Positions 16,966 through 26,351 of a stretch of DNA of 37,782 bases are shown here, one piece after another (position 1 is the stretch's first letter; every line of letters begins with the position of its first letter). The notes beneath the pieces are model-generated. The model made no database searches, was not told the DNA's origin, and saw only the letters and a program-made list of their open reading frames with translations. Source of the stretch: an uncultured Lachnospiraceae bacterium (GTDB lineage: Bacteria; Bacillota; Clostridia; Lachnospirales; Lachnospiraceae). The DNA lies in the NCBI GenBank assembly GCA_946566685.1, contig CAMNXA010000028.1:1-37782 (forward strand), given 5' to 3'. The position numbers and the translations under genes were made by a program.

Positions 16966-18843
16966 ATGAAAAAAATATTCACCAAAAGACTTTTTATCTA
17001 CATGATTGTAGCATTGTTCGTTACAATCATTGCAATATTTACATTGCAGACAGTGACAAACAGCTATAGTAATAAGATTTCCAGCCAGAACAAACTGGCG
17101 GATGTGAAGGAAAAACTGGCCGGCAATGAAGCAAATATTGCACAGCTTACGGAGAATCTTGGACAGAATAATCTTGCCAAGGCAAGGGCTTTTGCCGATA
17201 TGCTTTCGGTGCAGCCTTCCATTGCGGATGATCCGGCAAAGCTGCTTGAGATCAGGGACAGACTGATGGTGAATGAGGTACATATTATTGACGAGGAGGG
17301 GATCATCACCAGCAGTTCCATTGATGCCTATGTGGGTTTTGACATGAAGAGCGGAGAGCAGTCTAATGCGTTCATGGTGATTGTGGACGATCCTTCCATC
17401 GAGATCGTGCAGGAACCCCAGAAGAATGTGGCGGAAGGAATCATCATGCAGTATATCGGTGTGGCCAGGACGGATGCCAAAGGGCTGGTGCAGGTAGGCG
17501 TGCGCCCGGAAGTTCTGGAGAAAGCGCTTGAGGGAACTGACATTTCCGTGGTGCTTAACGAGATTGATTTTGGCACGAACGGTTACGTCTATGCCATAGA
17601 GAAAGAAAGCGGCCTGCTGCTTGCCTATCCGGACACTGAGCTGGTGGGCACATCGGCCGTTGAAGCAGGATTTCCGCAGGACTTTACAGGACATGGCAAG
17701 GTTAAGATCAATGGGGTATCCGGCTACTACAATGCCGAAGATAATGGGGATATGGTGATCGGAACCTTTCTTCCCGCTTCGGAATATTATGCGGCGCGCC
17801 GTAACCAGACGTTGATCGTATCCTTCAGTATGCTCGTGATTTTTGGGGTGCTGCTTTTTACAATTGACCGGATGGTTGACAGTAAGATTGTAAAGGGGAT
17901 AAATAATATCACCAATGGCACCAAAGAGATTGCAGAGGGTAATTTTGATATTGTCATCAACGAAGAAGGCAATCCGGAATATGCGCAGCTTTCCTCCAGC
18001 ATTAATAAAATGGTGGAGAGTATCTGCCAGAGCATGCGGGAGAATGAGAAACTGATGGAACAGCAGGAGCAGGATGTAGAGAACAACCGGATGCTGATTC
18101 AGAATGTGAAGGATGCCTGCAGGGAATTGAGCCAGGTGTCCGGCCGGACGCTGGAAAATGCGGACAGCATCTATAACGGGACAGAGAGACAGGAACAGGC
18201 CGTTTCAGATCTTGAGAAGATTATGGAACAGCTTACACAGGAATTGAACAACAGTGTAAAGGCATCCAATGAAATTACAGCCGCATCGGCGGCGACTGCC
18301 GGGGAAATTGTCGAGACCCAGGCGCAGATGACATTGCTGCAAAACTCCATGCAGAAGATCAGCGATATGTCCATGCAGATTGAAAAGATTATCGATGAGA
18401 TCAATTCCATTGCCGAACAGACCAATCTGCTTTCCTTAAATGCTTCCATTGAAGCTGCCAGGGCAGGTGAATCAGGCAGAGGATTTGCGGTGGTTGCTTC
18501 CCAGGTGGGCGAACTGGCGGCGAGAAGCGCACAGGCGGCGAAGGAAACCAACGAACTGATTACAAATTCCCTGCTGGCTGTCAAGGAAGGGCAGGACATC
18601 ACAGAGCAGACCGTGAACACCTTCGGCGTGGTAGTGAAAAATATTGAACAGTCCAGACAGGATGTGGAATCCATATCCCAGATGGTACAGCAGAATGTAT
18701 CGATTGTGGATCTTGCCGTCAGGCAGCTGGTGCAGATTACCAATGTGGTGACGGAGAATGTGGATATTTCTCAGAACACGAAAGAAGCGTCTTCCAATAT
18801 GGCTGATATCACGGACAGCCTGCTGGAAATGATTGAGGCATAA
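16966..18843 (+). CDS. Methyl-accepting chemotaxis protein with double Cache sensor
   Basis: The 625-residue chemoreceptor has TM1 at about 8-29, an external domain of about 250 residues reading as a double Cache domain ([17 protein letters not shown] and [23 protein letters not shown] are the two Cache sheets), TM2 at about 283-303, HAMP to about 360 and a cytoplasmic coiled coil. The signalling tip [19 protein letters not shown] is intact at about 484-502. The start at 16966 is preceded by AAGGATACGG. It is transcribed from its own promoter with a long leader. The ligand is probably a small molecule such as an amino acid or organic acid, by family. Confidence 0.94.
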   Translation: MKKIFTKRLFIYMIVALFVTIIAIFTLQTVTNSYSNKISSQNKLADVKEKLAGNEANIAQLTENLGQNNLAKARAFADMLSVQPSIADDPAKLLEIRDRLMVNEVHIIDEEGIITSSSIDAYVGFDMKSGEQSNAFMVIVDDPSIEIVQEPQKNVAEGIIMQYIGVARTDAKGLVQVGVRPEVLEKALEGTDISVVLNEIDFGTNGYVYAIEKESGLLLAYPDTELVGTSAVEAGFPQDFTGHGKVKINGVSGYYNAEDNGDMVIGTFLPASEYYAARRNQTLIVSFSMLVIFGVLLFTIDRMVDSKIVKGINNITNGTKEIAEGNFDIVINEEGNPEYAQLSSSINKMVESICQSMRENEKLMEQQEQDVENNRMLIQNVKDACRELSQVSGRTLENADSIYNGTERQEQAVSDLEKIMEQLTQELNNSVKASNEITAASAATAGEIVETQAQMTLLQNSMQKISDMSMQIEKIIDEINSIAEQTNLLSLNASIEAARAGESGRGFAVVASQVGELAARSAQAAKETNELITNSLLAVKEGQDITEQTVNTFGVVVKNIEQSRQDVESISQMVQQNVSIVDLAVRQLVQITNVVTENVDISQNTKEASSNMADITDSLLEMIEA

Positions 18844-18903
18844 ATCGGGAGGCTGTAAGGAAAAAGATATCCGAATCGGAACCAATTCGGGATAAGGTAT
18901 GTT

Positions 18904-18930
18904 ATCGGGGCGGCTTCTGGCCGCCCTGAT
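18904..18930 (+). other. Strong hairpin without T-run before the response regulator
   Basis: An 11-bp stem, with core GGGCGGC (18908-18914) paired to GCCGCCC (18920-18926), encloses the loop TTCTG. It ends only 20 bases before the regulator start codon and lacks a run of T, so it may be a weak terminator, an mRNA stabiliser or an attenuator. Confidence 0.6.
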
Positions 18931-18950
18931 TGTATAAGGAGCGAAATCTC

Positions 18951-19640
18951 ATGGAACAAAGAATACTTTTGTTGGAAGATGATAATAGTTTGATTGACGG
19001 TCTTTCGTATTCTCTTGGTAAAAACGGCTATATCGTAGATGTGGCGCAGACAGTCAGGCAGGCATATGAGTACTTGCACAAGGGGGCATACAGCCTGCTG
19101 TTGCTGGATGTTACGCTGCCTGACGGAAACGGTATGGATGTGTGCAGTTATATGCGGGAAAAGGGAGATCAGGTGCCGATTATTTTCCTGACAGCGTTGG
19201 ATGAAGAGGTCAATGTGATCCGGGGGCTGGACAGTGGTGCCGATGATTATGTCACAAAACCTTTTAAGCTGGGAGAACTGTGTTCCAGGATCAGGGCATT
19301 ACTGCGAAGAAGCGGCGCCGGTGAAAACGGCGAGGCGAAGATGCTCTCTGCCGGAGCGTTAACGATCGATCTGCTTGGCGGCAGGGTCTCCTTGAATGAT
19401 CAGACGTTAGACCTGACCGGTGCGGAATACCGCCTGCTGTGCCTGCTGGTTCAAAATGCAGGACATACGGTACTGCGGAGTACGATCCTGGACGCATTGT
19501 GGGATGGGAACGGCAATTTCGTGGATGACAATACGTTGTCTGTCTACATCCGCAGACTGCGTGAGAAAATAGAGGAAGATCCATCCGACCCCAGGCATTT
19601 GCTGACGGTGCGGGGATTTGGATATACGTGGCGGATATAA
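18951..19640 (+). CDS. OmpR/PhoB family response regulator
   Basis: The 229-residue regulator has a receiver domain (residues 1-115) with the acidic pocket Asp10-Asp11, phosphoacceptor Asp53 in LLLLDVTLPDG, the threonine in FLTALDE and the lysine in YVTKPF. A winged-helix DNA-binding domain follows (about 130-229) with the DDNTLSVYIRRLREKI recognition helix. AAGGAG precedes the ATG at 18951. The kinase follows 71 bases later and an ABC transporter follows that, so it probably switches on the transporter in response to the kinase. Confidence 0.95.
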   Translation: MEQRILLLEDDNSLIDGLSYSLGKNGYIVDVAQTVRQAYEYLHKGAYSLLLLDVTLPDGNGMDVCSYMREKGDQVPIIFLTALDEEVNVIRGLDSGADDYVTKPFKLGELCSRIRALLRRSGAGENGEAKMLSAGALTIDLLGGRVSLNDQTLDLTGAEYRLLCLLVQNAGHTVLRSTILDALWDGNGNFVDDNTLSVYIRRLREKIEEDPSDPRHLLTVRGFGYTWRI

Positions 19641-19711
19641 ATAAGTTGTCAGCCGGCGGAATGGAGATTTGTGATTTGAGAGTTTGAGTAACCGTGGCAT
19701 GGAGGATTCAT

Positions 19712-20944
19712 ATGAGCATTTTGCAGGAAAAAAACACGCGGCATTACTTCACATATATGATGGGTCTGATCGGTTTCTTTTTCCTATGGATATTCTTTCT
19801 TTCCTGGGTTCATGGAAAAGAAACCAAGCATCTTATTCTTGAACGGGAGCAGACCATGGTGTCCTCCCTTATGGAACAGGGGGTTGACCGGTCTTCGATC
19901 GCGAGGGCACTCAAGGAGTCCGAGAGCACCGGAGAAAGCAGGGAACTCTTGCAGCAGCTTGGACATACGGATTCTGCGTCTGTCAGGCTTTTTTCATCTA
20001 TAAATAATTCAGTGCATCTGTTCATGGGAATCGCCGTTGTGATGACAGGAATCTGGGCACTCATTCTGCTTGGTATGACGGTACGTTTCCTGAGACAGCG
20101 GGAAAACCTGTATCGGGAAGCAGAGGGTATTATCACACAATTTGCTGAGGGGAATTTTGAAGATCATCTGCCCCAAACCAGAGATGGAAGCATCTATCAG
20201 CTGTTTGCGGCGGTGGAAGAGCTGGCTGTGGCCCTGCGGGCGCAGAGCGAGAACGAGCAGCATATGAAAGCGTTTCTGAAGGATACGATCTCTGATATTT
20301 CCCATCAGCTGAAGACACCGCTGGCGGCCCTGCATATGTATACGGAGATCATATCCCAGGAACCGGATCATATGGAGACAGTCAAGCGGTTTTCTGATAA
20401 GGCCATGCAGTCTCTGGAACGGATCGAGCAGCTGGTGCAGGCGCTGCTTAAGGTGAGCCGTATCGATGCTGGAAGCATCATCTTTCAGAAAGATAAACAG
20501 TCTGCCGCCAATCTGGTCAGGGAGGCGATGAGGGATTTATCCGTCAGGGCGCAGAAGGAAGGCAAGCGGATTGTCTTAAAAGGCAATCCGGAGGAAGCGT
20601 TTGTGTGTGACGGGCAGTGGACCAGGGAGGCTGTGGCCAACCTGATTAAAAATGCCCTGGATCATACCGGGAACGGCGGTGTGGTCACGATTTCCTGGGA
20701 GAGTTCTCCGGCCATGTTCCGACTGGCAGTTGCCGATGATGGATGCGGCATTGCCGAGGAGGATATTCATCATGTTTTCAAGCGGTTTTATCGGAGTCAG
20801 GGGGAACGTAACAGGCAGGGTATCGGTCTTGGGCTTTCCCTTGCCAGATCCATTGTGGAAGGACAGGGCGGCATACTCTCTGTGAGCAGTACACCGGGGG
20901 AGGGAGCTGTCTTTACGATTCTCTTTTTTCTTACAAATTCGTAA
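19712..20944 (+). CDS. Sensor histidine kinase, HisKA type
   Basis: The 410-residue kinase has TM1 at about 17-32, an external loop of about 70 residues, TM2 at about 103-124, a HAMP-like linker, the HisKA helix with phosphoacceptor His198 in SDISHQLKTPLAALH, and an ATPase domain with N-box NLIKNALDHTG, G1 box DDGCGI and G2 box GIGLGLSLA. The sizeable external loop sets it apart from the loop-less BceS-type kinases. GGAGG at 19701-19705 fits the ATG at 19712. It should phosphorylate the regulator encoded just upstream. Confidence 0.95.
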   Translation: MSILQEKNTRHYFTYMMGLIGFFFLWIFFLSWVHGKETKHLILEREQTMVSSLMEQGVDRSSIARALKESESTGESRELLQQLGHTDSASVRLFSSINNSVHLFMGIAVVMTGIWALILLGMTVRFLRQRENLYREAEGIITQFAEGNFEDHLPQTRDGSIYQLFAAVEELAVALRAQSENEQHMKAFLKDTISDISHQLKTPLAALHMYTEIISQEPDHMETVKRFSDKAMQSLERIEQLVQALLKVSRIDAGSIIFQKDKQSAANLVREAMRDLSVRAQKEGKRIVLKGNPEEAFVCDGQWTREAVANLIKNALDHTGNGGVVTISWESSPAMFRLAVADDGCGIAEEDIHHVFKRFYRSQGERNRQGIGLGLSLARSIVEGQGGILSVSSTPGEGAVFTILFFLTNS

Positions 20945-20989
20945 GATTATATTCACGGGATTGTAAGCTGTTCCTGCTATCCTTATCAT
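20930..20989 (+). promoter_or_regulatory. Putative response-regulator binding region and ABC promoter
   Basis: CTTAC at 20930-20934 and GTAAG at 20941-20945 form an inverted pair. GTAAG recurs at 20963-20967, exactly 22 bases (two helical turns) downstream of the first, the spacing expected for OmpR/PhoB-type direct repeats. TATCAT at 20984-20989 is a possible -10. This would let the regulator drive the ABC genes separately. Confidence 0.45.
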
Positions 20990-21041
20990 AAAGGCCCGGA
21001 TGGAAAAGTTTGAGGGCCCGGAAAGGAGAATGAGTGACACA

Positions 21042-21737
21042 ATGGAAATCATGAAAGTAGAAGATTTGTGTAAAATTTACGGCAGGGGCGAAGCGGCGGT
21101 GGAGGCCTTAAAGCATGTCTCTTTTACACTGAAGAAAGGGGAGTTCGCGGCGGTGATCGGAGAATCCGGTTCCGGCAAGAGCACCCTTTTAAATTGTATT
21201 GGTGCATTGGATGAACCCACAAGCGGCAGGATTCTGATAGATGGACAGGATCTGTTTGCCATGGCAGAAGAGGAGAGGACGATCTTCAGACGCCGCAATA
21301 TCGGTTTTATCTTTCAATCTTTTCATCTGATACCGGAATTGAATGTGGAGCAGAACATTATTTTTCCTTTGTTATTGGATTATAAAAAGCCGGATGTCCG
21401 GCAGGTGGAGGAGATTCTGGAAGTGCTGGGATTGCAGGAGCGGCGAAAGCACCTGCCGGGACAGCTTTCCGGCGGGCAGCAGCAGAGAGTGGCAATCGGC
21501 AGGGCGTTGATCACGAAACCCAAGTTAATATTGGCGGATGAACCCACCGGCAACCTGGACCGGAAGAACAGCCAGGATGTGATGGAACTTTTGACAAAGG
21601 CATCCAGACATTACCAGCAGACCATTTTGATGATCACACATAATCCGAATCTGATCACTTCGGTGGATCGTGTCATGCAGGTGTCTGATGGTGTTCTGAG
21701 CGATTTGGGAGGGAATGTCAATGAAAAATTATCTTAA
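21042..21737 (+). CDS. ABC transporter ATP-binding protein (MacB/LolD type)
   Basis: The 231-residue ATPase has Walker [11 protein letters not shown]-loop [11 protein letters not shown], signature [15 protein letters not shown], Walker [13 protein letters not shown] and the H-loop MITHNP, so it should be active. The sequence type ([22 protein letters not shown]) is that of ATPases partnered with FtsX-fold permeases. Start choice is uncertain: AAGGAG at 21023-21028 suits 21042 or 21051 better than 21030. The last 17 bases overlap the permease gene. Confidence 0.95.
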   Translation: MEIMKVEDLCKIYGRGEAAVEALKHVSFTLKKGEFAAVIGESGSGKSTLLNCIGALDEPTSGRILIDGQDLFAMAEEERTIFRRRNIGFIFQSFHLIPELNVEQNIIFPLLLDYKKPDVRQVEEILEVLGLQERRKHLPGQLSGGQQQRVAIGRALITKPKLILADEPTGNLDRKNSQDVMELLTKASRHYQQTILMITHNPNLITSVDRVMQVSDGVLSDLGGNVNEKLS

Positions 21738-23760
21738 TCTGATTCCCATTTCGGCTAAGATACACCGCAGGCAGACTCGGATGACAAGATGGTGCATTAT
21801 CATCTCTGTCTTTTTGATCTCCGCAATCTTTGGTATGGCGGATATGTTCCTACAAAGCCAGAAAAACCTGACAGTGATGACGGACGGCGCATGGCATGTG
21901 ATGTTCCGGGAACTGGAGGAGGAGCAGATGACACTGCTTGCCGCCAGACCGGAGGTAAAGACAGCGGCCCGTTATGCGGCGACTAACTATAAACTGGATA
22001 TGGGGTATTCGGTTGCAGGAGTACAGACAGTGCTGTGCGGATTTGATGAAAGCTTTTTTGAGATATATCCGGGGGCCCGTCTGCTGGACGGCAGTTTCCC
22101 AAAAGAAGCAGGGGAGGCGGTTGTAACAGAAAGTTTACGGGACAGAGAGGGACTTTGTGTGGGCGATATGGTGGAGGTAACTACGCCTGACGGTTCCTTA
22201 TCCTTTGCAGTCAGCGGCTTCGCGGAAGATACTTCTATGCTGTTAAAGACAGACGCTTTCGGTATATTTATGAATATGGATACCTATATGTCATGTTTCC
22301 GGGATGTTACGCTGAAGGAAGATATTGCTTATTATGTGGAATTTGTTCCCCATTGCAGGATGCAGAGGGCAATCCGGGATATCTGTGACCAGCTGCGTAT
22401 TTCGGAGGATCAGGTCAGTGAAAATGCCAAGCTGATGGGCAGCATGATGCAGAGCAGTGACAATTACATTATGATGCTTTATCTGGTAGCCTTTATTCTG
22501 GCAGTGCTGGTGGCGATATCCGGTATGATGATGATCCTGGGCAGTATGAACAGTAATGTGGCACAAAGAACAGAGTTTTTCGGGATGATGCGGTGTCTGG
22601 GTGCGACCAGGAAGCAGGTGCGGCGTTATGTACGGGTGGAGGCGCTTTCCTGGTGCCTGAAAGCTATCCCACAGGGACTTTTTGGCGGTGTTGTGATGGT
22701 GTGGGCGCTGTGCAGGATGTTGCAGATGATCACCCCTACCTGGTTTCGGGAAATGCCTGTCTGGGGGATCAGCTGGCTGGGGATTGCCGCTGGTCTGGCA
22801 ATCGGCCTGCTGACGGTGCTTTTGGCAAGCCGAACGCCGGCGCGCAAAGCCTCGGCAGTATCTCCCCTGACGGCAGTTTCCGGCAATGCGGATACGGTGT
22901 TTGCGGCGAAAAAGGCGGCCAATACCAGCCGGATGCACGTGGAGACAGCCCTGGGGCTGCATCATGCGGCGGGCAGCAGGAAGAACCTGATCTTGCTGAC
23001 ATCCTCCTTTGCCTTCAGTATTGTCCTGTTTCTGGGATTTGGTATTGGGGTTGATTTTATGAAACATGCGATCGTGAGTCTGCGGCCTGATACACCGGAT
23101 GTGTCCATAGTCAGTTCAGAAAGCGCGGGAGCCATACCAGATTCCCTGATTGCAGAACTGCAAGAGAATCCGGATATAAAGCGGGTTTTCCTACGTGCCT
23201 CCTCCGGGGAAATGTCAGATGAGACGGGGGATATGGTTCTGGATATCCAGTTGCGAAACCAGTCTGACGATGTGGTGGAAGAAATCCGCGCTATGGCGGG
23301 CGATGAATACCGTTTTTCCGACAGCCGGGCCAGCAACAGGGAGATGAGAGCGGTTTATTTTTCCTTTGCGCTGTTTGTCTATGGATTTCTGGCGGTGGTG
23401 GCCCTGATTGCTTCTTTTAATATTATCAACAGCATTGCCATGAGTGTGGCGGCGCGGATGCGGCAGTATGGAGCCATGCGGGCGATCGGCATCAGTGTCC
23501 GGCAGATACAGACGATGATCGCGGCGGAGACCTTTGCCTATCTTGCCGGAGGACTGGCAGAAGGGCTTATCCTGGGGCTGCCGATCCATTATTATCTGTA
23601 TCGATGGGCAATCACTGATAGATGGGGAGATGTATGGAGGTTTCCGCTTGCGGAATGTCTGGTGATTGCGGCGGTGATGATTGTGTCCGCATTAGCGGCC
23701 ATGACCGGGCCGGTACGAAAGATTCGAGGGATGTCGGTGGTGGAGACAATCAGTGTATAG
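21721..23760 (+). CDS. FtsX-family ABC permease, eight-segment duplicated type
   Basis: The 679-residue permease has TM1 at about 24-44, a large external domain to about 248, then three segments at 249-272, 311-335 and 349-370. A second, similar half has TM5 at 423-446, an external domain to about 540 and three more segments at 541-575, 605-625 and 643-663. This duplicated layout differs from the ten-segment BceB pattern. The FtsX motifs FGMMRCLGATRKQVRRYV and QYGAMRAIGISVRQIQ are repeated, one per half. GGGAGGG at 21707-21713 fits the ATG at 21721. With the ATPase it likely expels or senses peptides or lipoproteins. A terminator follows. Confidence 0.92.
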   Translation: MKNYLNLIPISAKIHRRQTRMTRWCIIISVFLISAIFGMADMFLQSQKNLTVMTDGAWHVMFRELEEEQMTLLAARPEVKTAARYAATNYKLDMGYSVAGVQTVLCGFDESFFEIYPGARLLDGSFPKEAGEAVVTESLRDREGLCVGDMVEVTTPDGSLSFAVSGFAEDTSMLLKTDAFGIFMNMDTYMSCFRDVTLKEDIAYYVEFVPHCRMQRAIRDICDQLRISEDQVSENAKLMGSMMQSSDNYIMMLYLVAFILAVLVAISGMMMILGSMNSNVAQRTEFFGMMRCLGATRKQVRRYVRVEALSWCLKAIPQGLFGGVVMVWALCRMLQMITPTWFREMPVWGISWLGIAAGLAIGLLTVLLASRTPARKASAVSPLTAVSGNADTVFAAKKAANTSRMHVETALGLHHAAGSRKNLILLTSSFAFSIVLFLGFGIGVDFMKHAIVSLRPDTPDVSIVSSESAGAIPDSLIAELQENPDIKRVFLRASSGEMSDETGDMVLDIQLRNQSDDVVEEIRAMAGDEYRFSDSRASNREMRAVYFSFALFVYGFLAVVALIASFNIINSIAMSVAARMRQYGAMRAIGISVRQIQTMIAAETFAYLAGGLAEGLILGLPIHYYLYRWAITDRWGDVWRFPLAECLVIAAVMIVSALAAMTGPVRKIRGMSVVETISV

Positions 23761-23768
23761 AAGATGGG

Positions 23769-23812
23769 GTGTCGCAAAATCATCAAATCGGGTGATGGCG
23801 CGGCACTTTTTT
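23769..23812 (+). terminator. Intrinsic terminator after the ABC permease
   Basis: GTGTCGC (23769-23775) pairs with GCGGCAC (23800-23806) and an inner CATCA/TGATG stem sits between them. TTTTTT follows at 23807-23812. From here to the next gene (23955) I see no other clear signal beyond a weak promoter-like TAAGAT near 23911. Confidence 0.85.
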
Positions 23813-23954
23813 CAATCACTGAATAGAAAAGTTCTCATGAGAGTGGTTCAACATGAAAATATTACACCATTTTGAAAGATTGGTGTCTGTAAACAGTTTT
23901 TCCCGAATGCTAAGATAAAATCATCAAATAACTACTGAATGGGAGGATAAAGAA

Positions 23955-25328
23955 ATGAAGAAGAAATGGATTGCGGCATTACTTGCGGTGGTAATGACTG
24001 CATCAATGCTTGCAGGCTGTGGCGGTACAGGTGACAGCGCAGCAGTATCAGAAGGTGTACAGAGCGATACTAAGGAGCAGGAGAAAGTGGAGGCCGACAG
24101 TACTGTGGATGACGGCAGCGCCTCTGAAGAAGAGGTGATGATCAAGCTGTTTTCCAATCTGCCTGACCGTAAGAATGGCCAGGGATTGGTGGAGCAGATG
24201 ATTATTGATGAATATATGGATGCCAATCCAAATGTAACGATTGAGGTGGAAGCGCTTGACGAGGAGGCTTATAAGACAAAATTCAAAGCCTATGCCATGA
24301 ATGGCATGCCGGATGTTGTCAGTATCTGGGGGCAGCCTTCCTTCCTTGACGAAGTGCTGGATGCCGGTGTCCTGGCGGAGTTGAACGAAGAGGATTATTT
24401 GGATTATGGCTTTATTGCCGGATCTTTGGATGGCTTTAAGAAAGATGACAAACTCTACGGTCTGCCGAGAAATACGGATATCATGCTCTTCTATTACAAT
24501 CAGAAGATGTTTGATGATAATGGCTGGAAGGTACCTGCTACCTATGAGGAACTGCTGAGCCTTTGCGGGGATATTCAGGCGGCAGGGATCACGCCGGTTG
24601 CCATGGACGGTGGAGATGGATGGCCGGTGGCTTGTTTCCTTACAGATATTATGGTAAAGATTGCCGGAACAGACTATGCGGATATTATCAGCAAGGCAGT
24701 TGCTGCAGGCGATTTTAATGCGCCGGAGATTCGGCAGGCTACGCAGGTTCTCGTACAATCAGCAGATGCAGGTATGTTTCAGATAGGATATGATTCTCAG
24801 GATTACGGAACGGCCATGAATCTGTTTACCAATGGACAGGCGGCAATGTTCTGCATGGGAAGCTGGGAGTGTTCCATGGCTTTAAATGAGGATATTGCGC
24901 CGGAAATCCGTGATAATATCCGTGCGTTTACCATGCCTACGATAGACGGCGGCAAAGGTAAGGCAAGCGATATTGCAGCATGGAACGGCGGTGGCTATGC
25001 AGTGTCTGCCAACTCTCAGGTAAAAGATGAAGCCATTAAATTCCTGAATTACATGTATCAGCCGGACAAACTTTCCAAATATGGATGGGAGAATGGTGTT
25101 GGTCTGTCTGCACAGGATCAGACGGCATATCTGACTGGCAGTGAGACAGAATTGCAGAAGCAGGTTATGGATATCTTGAAAAATGCGGGCAGCATATCCG
25201 GTACACCCATTAATGACTGTGGGCCGTCTGCATTCAAGACTGCTATCGAGAGTGAGATTCAGGGCGTATCCAATGGTTCTACATCCGTGGATGATTTCCT
25301 TGCGGCAATTGGTGCTGCATGTAGATAG
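23955..25328 (+). CDS. Sugar ABC transporter substrate-binding lipoprotein
   Basis: The 457-residue protein is a family 1 extracellular solute-binding protein. The lipoprotein signal peptide ends in the lipobox LAGC with Cys22 as lipidation site, then a Ser/Thr/Glu-rich linker. The mature part shows the typical order: VMIKLFSNLP, then MPDVVSIWG, the GLPRNTDIMLFYYNQKMFDDNGWKVPATYEEL block, FTNGQAAMFCMGSWE and the GGYAVSANS region. It captures a sugar or oligosaccharide outside the membrane for the two permeases downstream. GGGAGG precedes the ATG. The ligand cannot be read from sequence. Confidence 0.95.
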   Translation: MKKKWIAALLAVVMTASMLAGCGGTGDSAAVSEGVQSDTKEQEKVEADSTVDDGSASEEEVMIKLFSNLPDRKNGQGLVEQMIIDEYMDANPNVTIEVEALDEEAYKTKFKAYAMNGMPDVVSIWGQPSFLDEVLDAGVLAELNEEDYLDYGFIAGSLDGFKKDDKLYGLPRNTDIMLFYYNQKMFDDNGWKVPATYEELLSLCGDIQAAGITPVAMDGGDGWPVACFLTDIMVKIAGTDYADIISKAVAAGDFNAPEIRQATQVLVQSADAGMFQIGYDSQDYGTAMNLFTNGQAAMFCMGSWECSMALNEDIAPEIRDNIRAFTMPTIDGGKGKASDIAAWNGGGYAVSANSQVKDEAIKFLNYMYQPDKLSKYGWENGVGLSAQDQTAYLTGSETELQKQVMDILKNAGSISGTPINDCGPSAFKTAIESEIQGVSNGSTSVDDFLAAIGAACR

Positions 25329-25351
25329 ATGCGGATTCACTAAGTGAGCGG

Positions 25352-25398
25352 TGAGAGGGCGTTTCAAAGAAATATATTTTGCGGCGCTCTCTCATTTT
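25352..25398 (+). other. Stem-loop between binding-protein and permease genes
   Basis: TGAGAGGGCG (25352-25361) pairs with CGCTCTCTCA (25385-25394), one G-T pair included, followed by TTTT. Such elements between a binding-protein gene and its permeases commonly keep the binding protein more abundant by partial termination or mRNA protection. Confidence 0.6.
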
Positions 25399-25464
25399 GT
25401 CAGCATCAGGCCGTCAGGCATTTATTATTGCAGACAGGGTCTGTCTGTGGGAAGGGAGATTCCT

Positions 25465-26340
25465 ATGAAGAAATTGTATAGTAATAAACCGGTGATTTTA
25501 AGTCTGGTGCTACCGGGACTGCTGGTTTTTTTATTTGCGGTGTTGGCACCAATCTGCCTGAGTGTCTATTATGGATTTACGGATTATTCAGGTATGGGAG
25601 AGGCTCGGCTGATTGGCTTTGACAACTATGCAAATTTATTCCATGACAGTGCGTTTGGCAGATCATTGAAGAACTCTCTGTTATTAGCCATTGGATTTAT
25701 CTGTATTCAGCATCCGCTGGCGATTTTAGTCGCCGCCGTGTTGGATAAGCTGCAAGGAAGGGCGGAAGGGATTTTCCGCTGCATCTATTTTATACCGAAT
25801 GTCATTTCCGTGGCAGTGATCGCTTATCTCTGGAAATTTATCTACAATCCCGATTTTGGTCTTTTGAATAATATTGCAAAAGCTTTCGGGCATCCGGGGA
25901 AGATCAATTGGCTTTCCCAGCAAAATGCCATATGGTCTGTGCTGATCGTTCTGATCTGGCATGGCTTTGGATGGGGAATGCTGATCTATTATACCGGAAT
26001 CAAGAATATCGATCCGGTGCTTTATGAAGCGGCTTCTATTGACGGCGCAAACTGGTGGACAACATTTATGCGGATTACACTGCCCATGATGAAACCTGTT
26101 ATCCAAATCAATGTAACCATGGCGATCATTTCCGCCCTGAAGCAGATGGAAACAGTTTACCTTTTGACGAATGGAGGACCCAACAACAGCACGCAATTTG
26201 TGGCTAACTATCTGTACCAGCAGGCATTCAAGGCATTTAAGTACGGCTATGGCAATGCCATCGGTGTAGTGTTTATCATCATCTGTGTACTGGCAACGGT
26301 GACGCTGAATACGATTTTTAAAGATAAGCAGGAAGCGTAG
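25465..26340 (+). CDS. Sugar ABC transporter permease, MalF/UgpA type
   Basis: The 291-residue membrane protein has six hydrophobic segments, beginning with LSLVLPGLLVFLFAVLAPICLSVYYGF. The cytoplasmic EAA loop that docks the ATPase is EAASIDGANWWTTFMRITLP, in the C-terminal third. GAAGGGAG just before the ATG at 25465 decides the start. A longer frame from 25351 runs through the upstream stem-loop and is not credible. It forms the channel with the permease encoded 11 bases downstream. No ATPase gene accompanies it, so a shared one elsewhere must power it. Confidence 0.95.
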   Translation: MKKLYSNKPVILSLVLPGLLVFLFAVLAPICLSVYYGFTDYSGMGEARLIGFDNYANLFHDSAFGRSLKNSLLLAIGFICIQHPLAILVAAVLDKLQGRAEGIFRCIYFIPNVISVAVIAYLWKFIYNPDFGLLNNIAKAFGHPGKINWLSQQNAIWSVLIVLIWHGFGWGMLIYYTGIKNIDPVLYEAASIDGANWWTTFMRITLPMMKPVIQINVTMAIISALKQMETVYLLTNGGPNNSTQFVANYLYQQAFKAFKYGYGNAIGVVFIIICVLATVTLNTIFKDKQEA

Positions 26341-26351
26341 GAGGTGATTGT

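Noticed and set aside
25351..25464. Extended N-terminus for the MalF-type permease
   Set aside because: The extension runs through the intergenic stem-loop, and the strong ribosome site is just before 25465.
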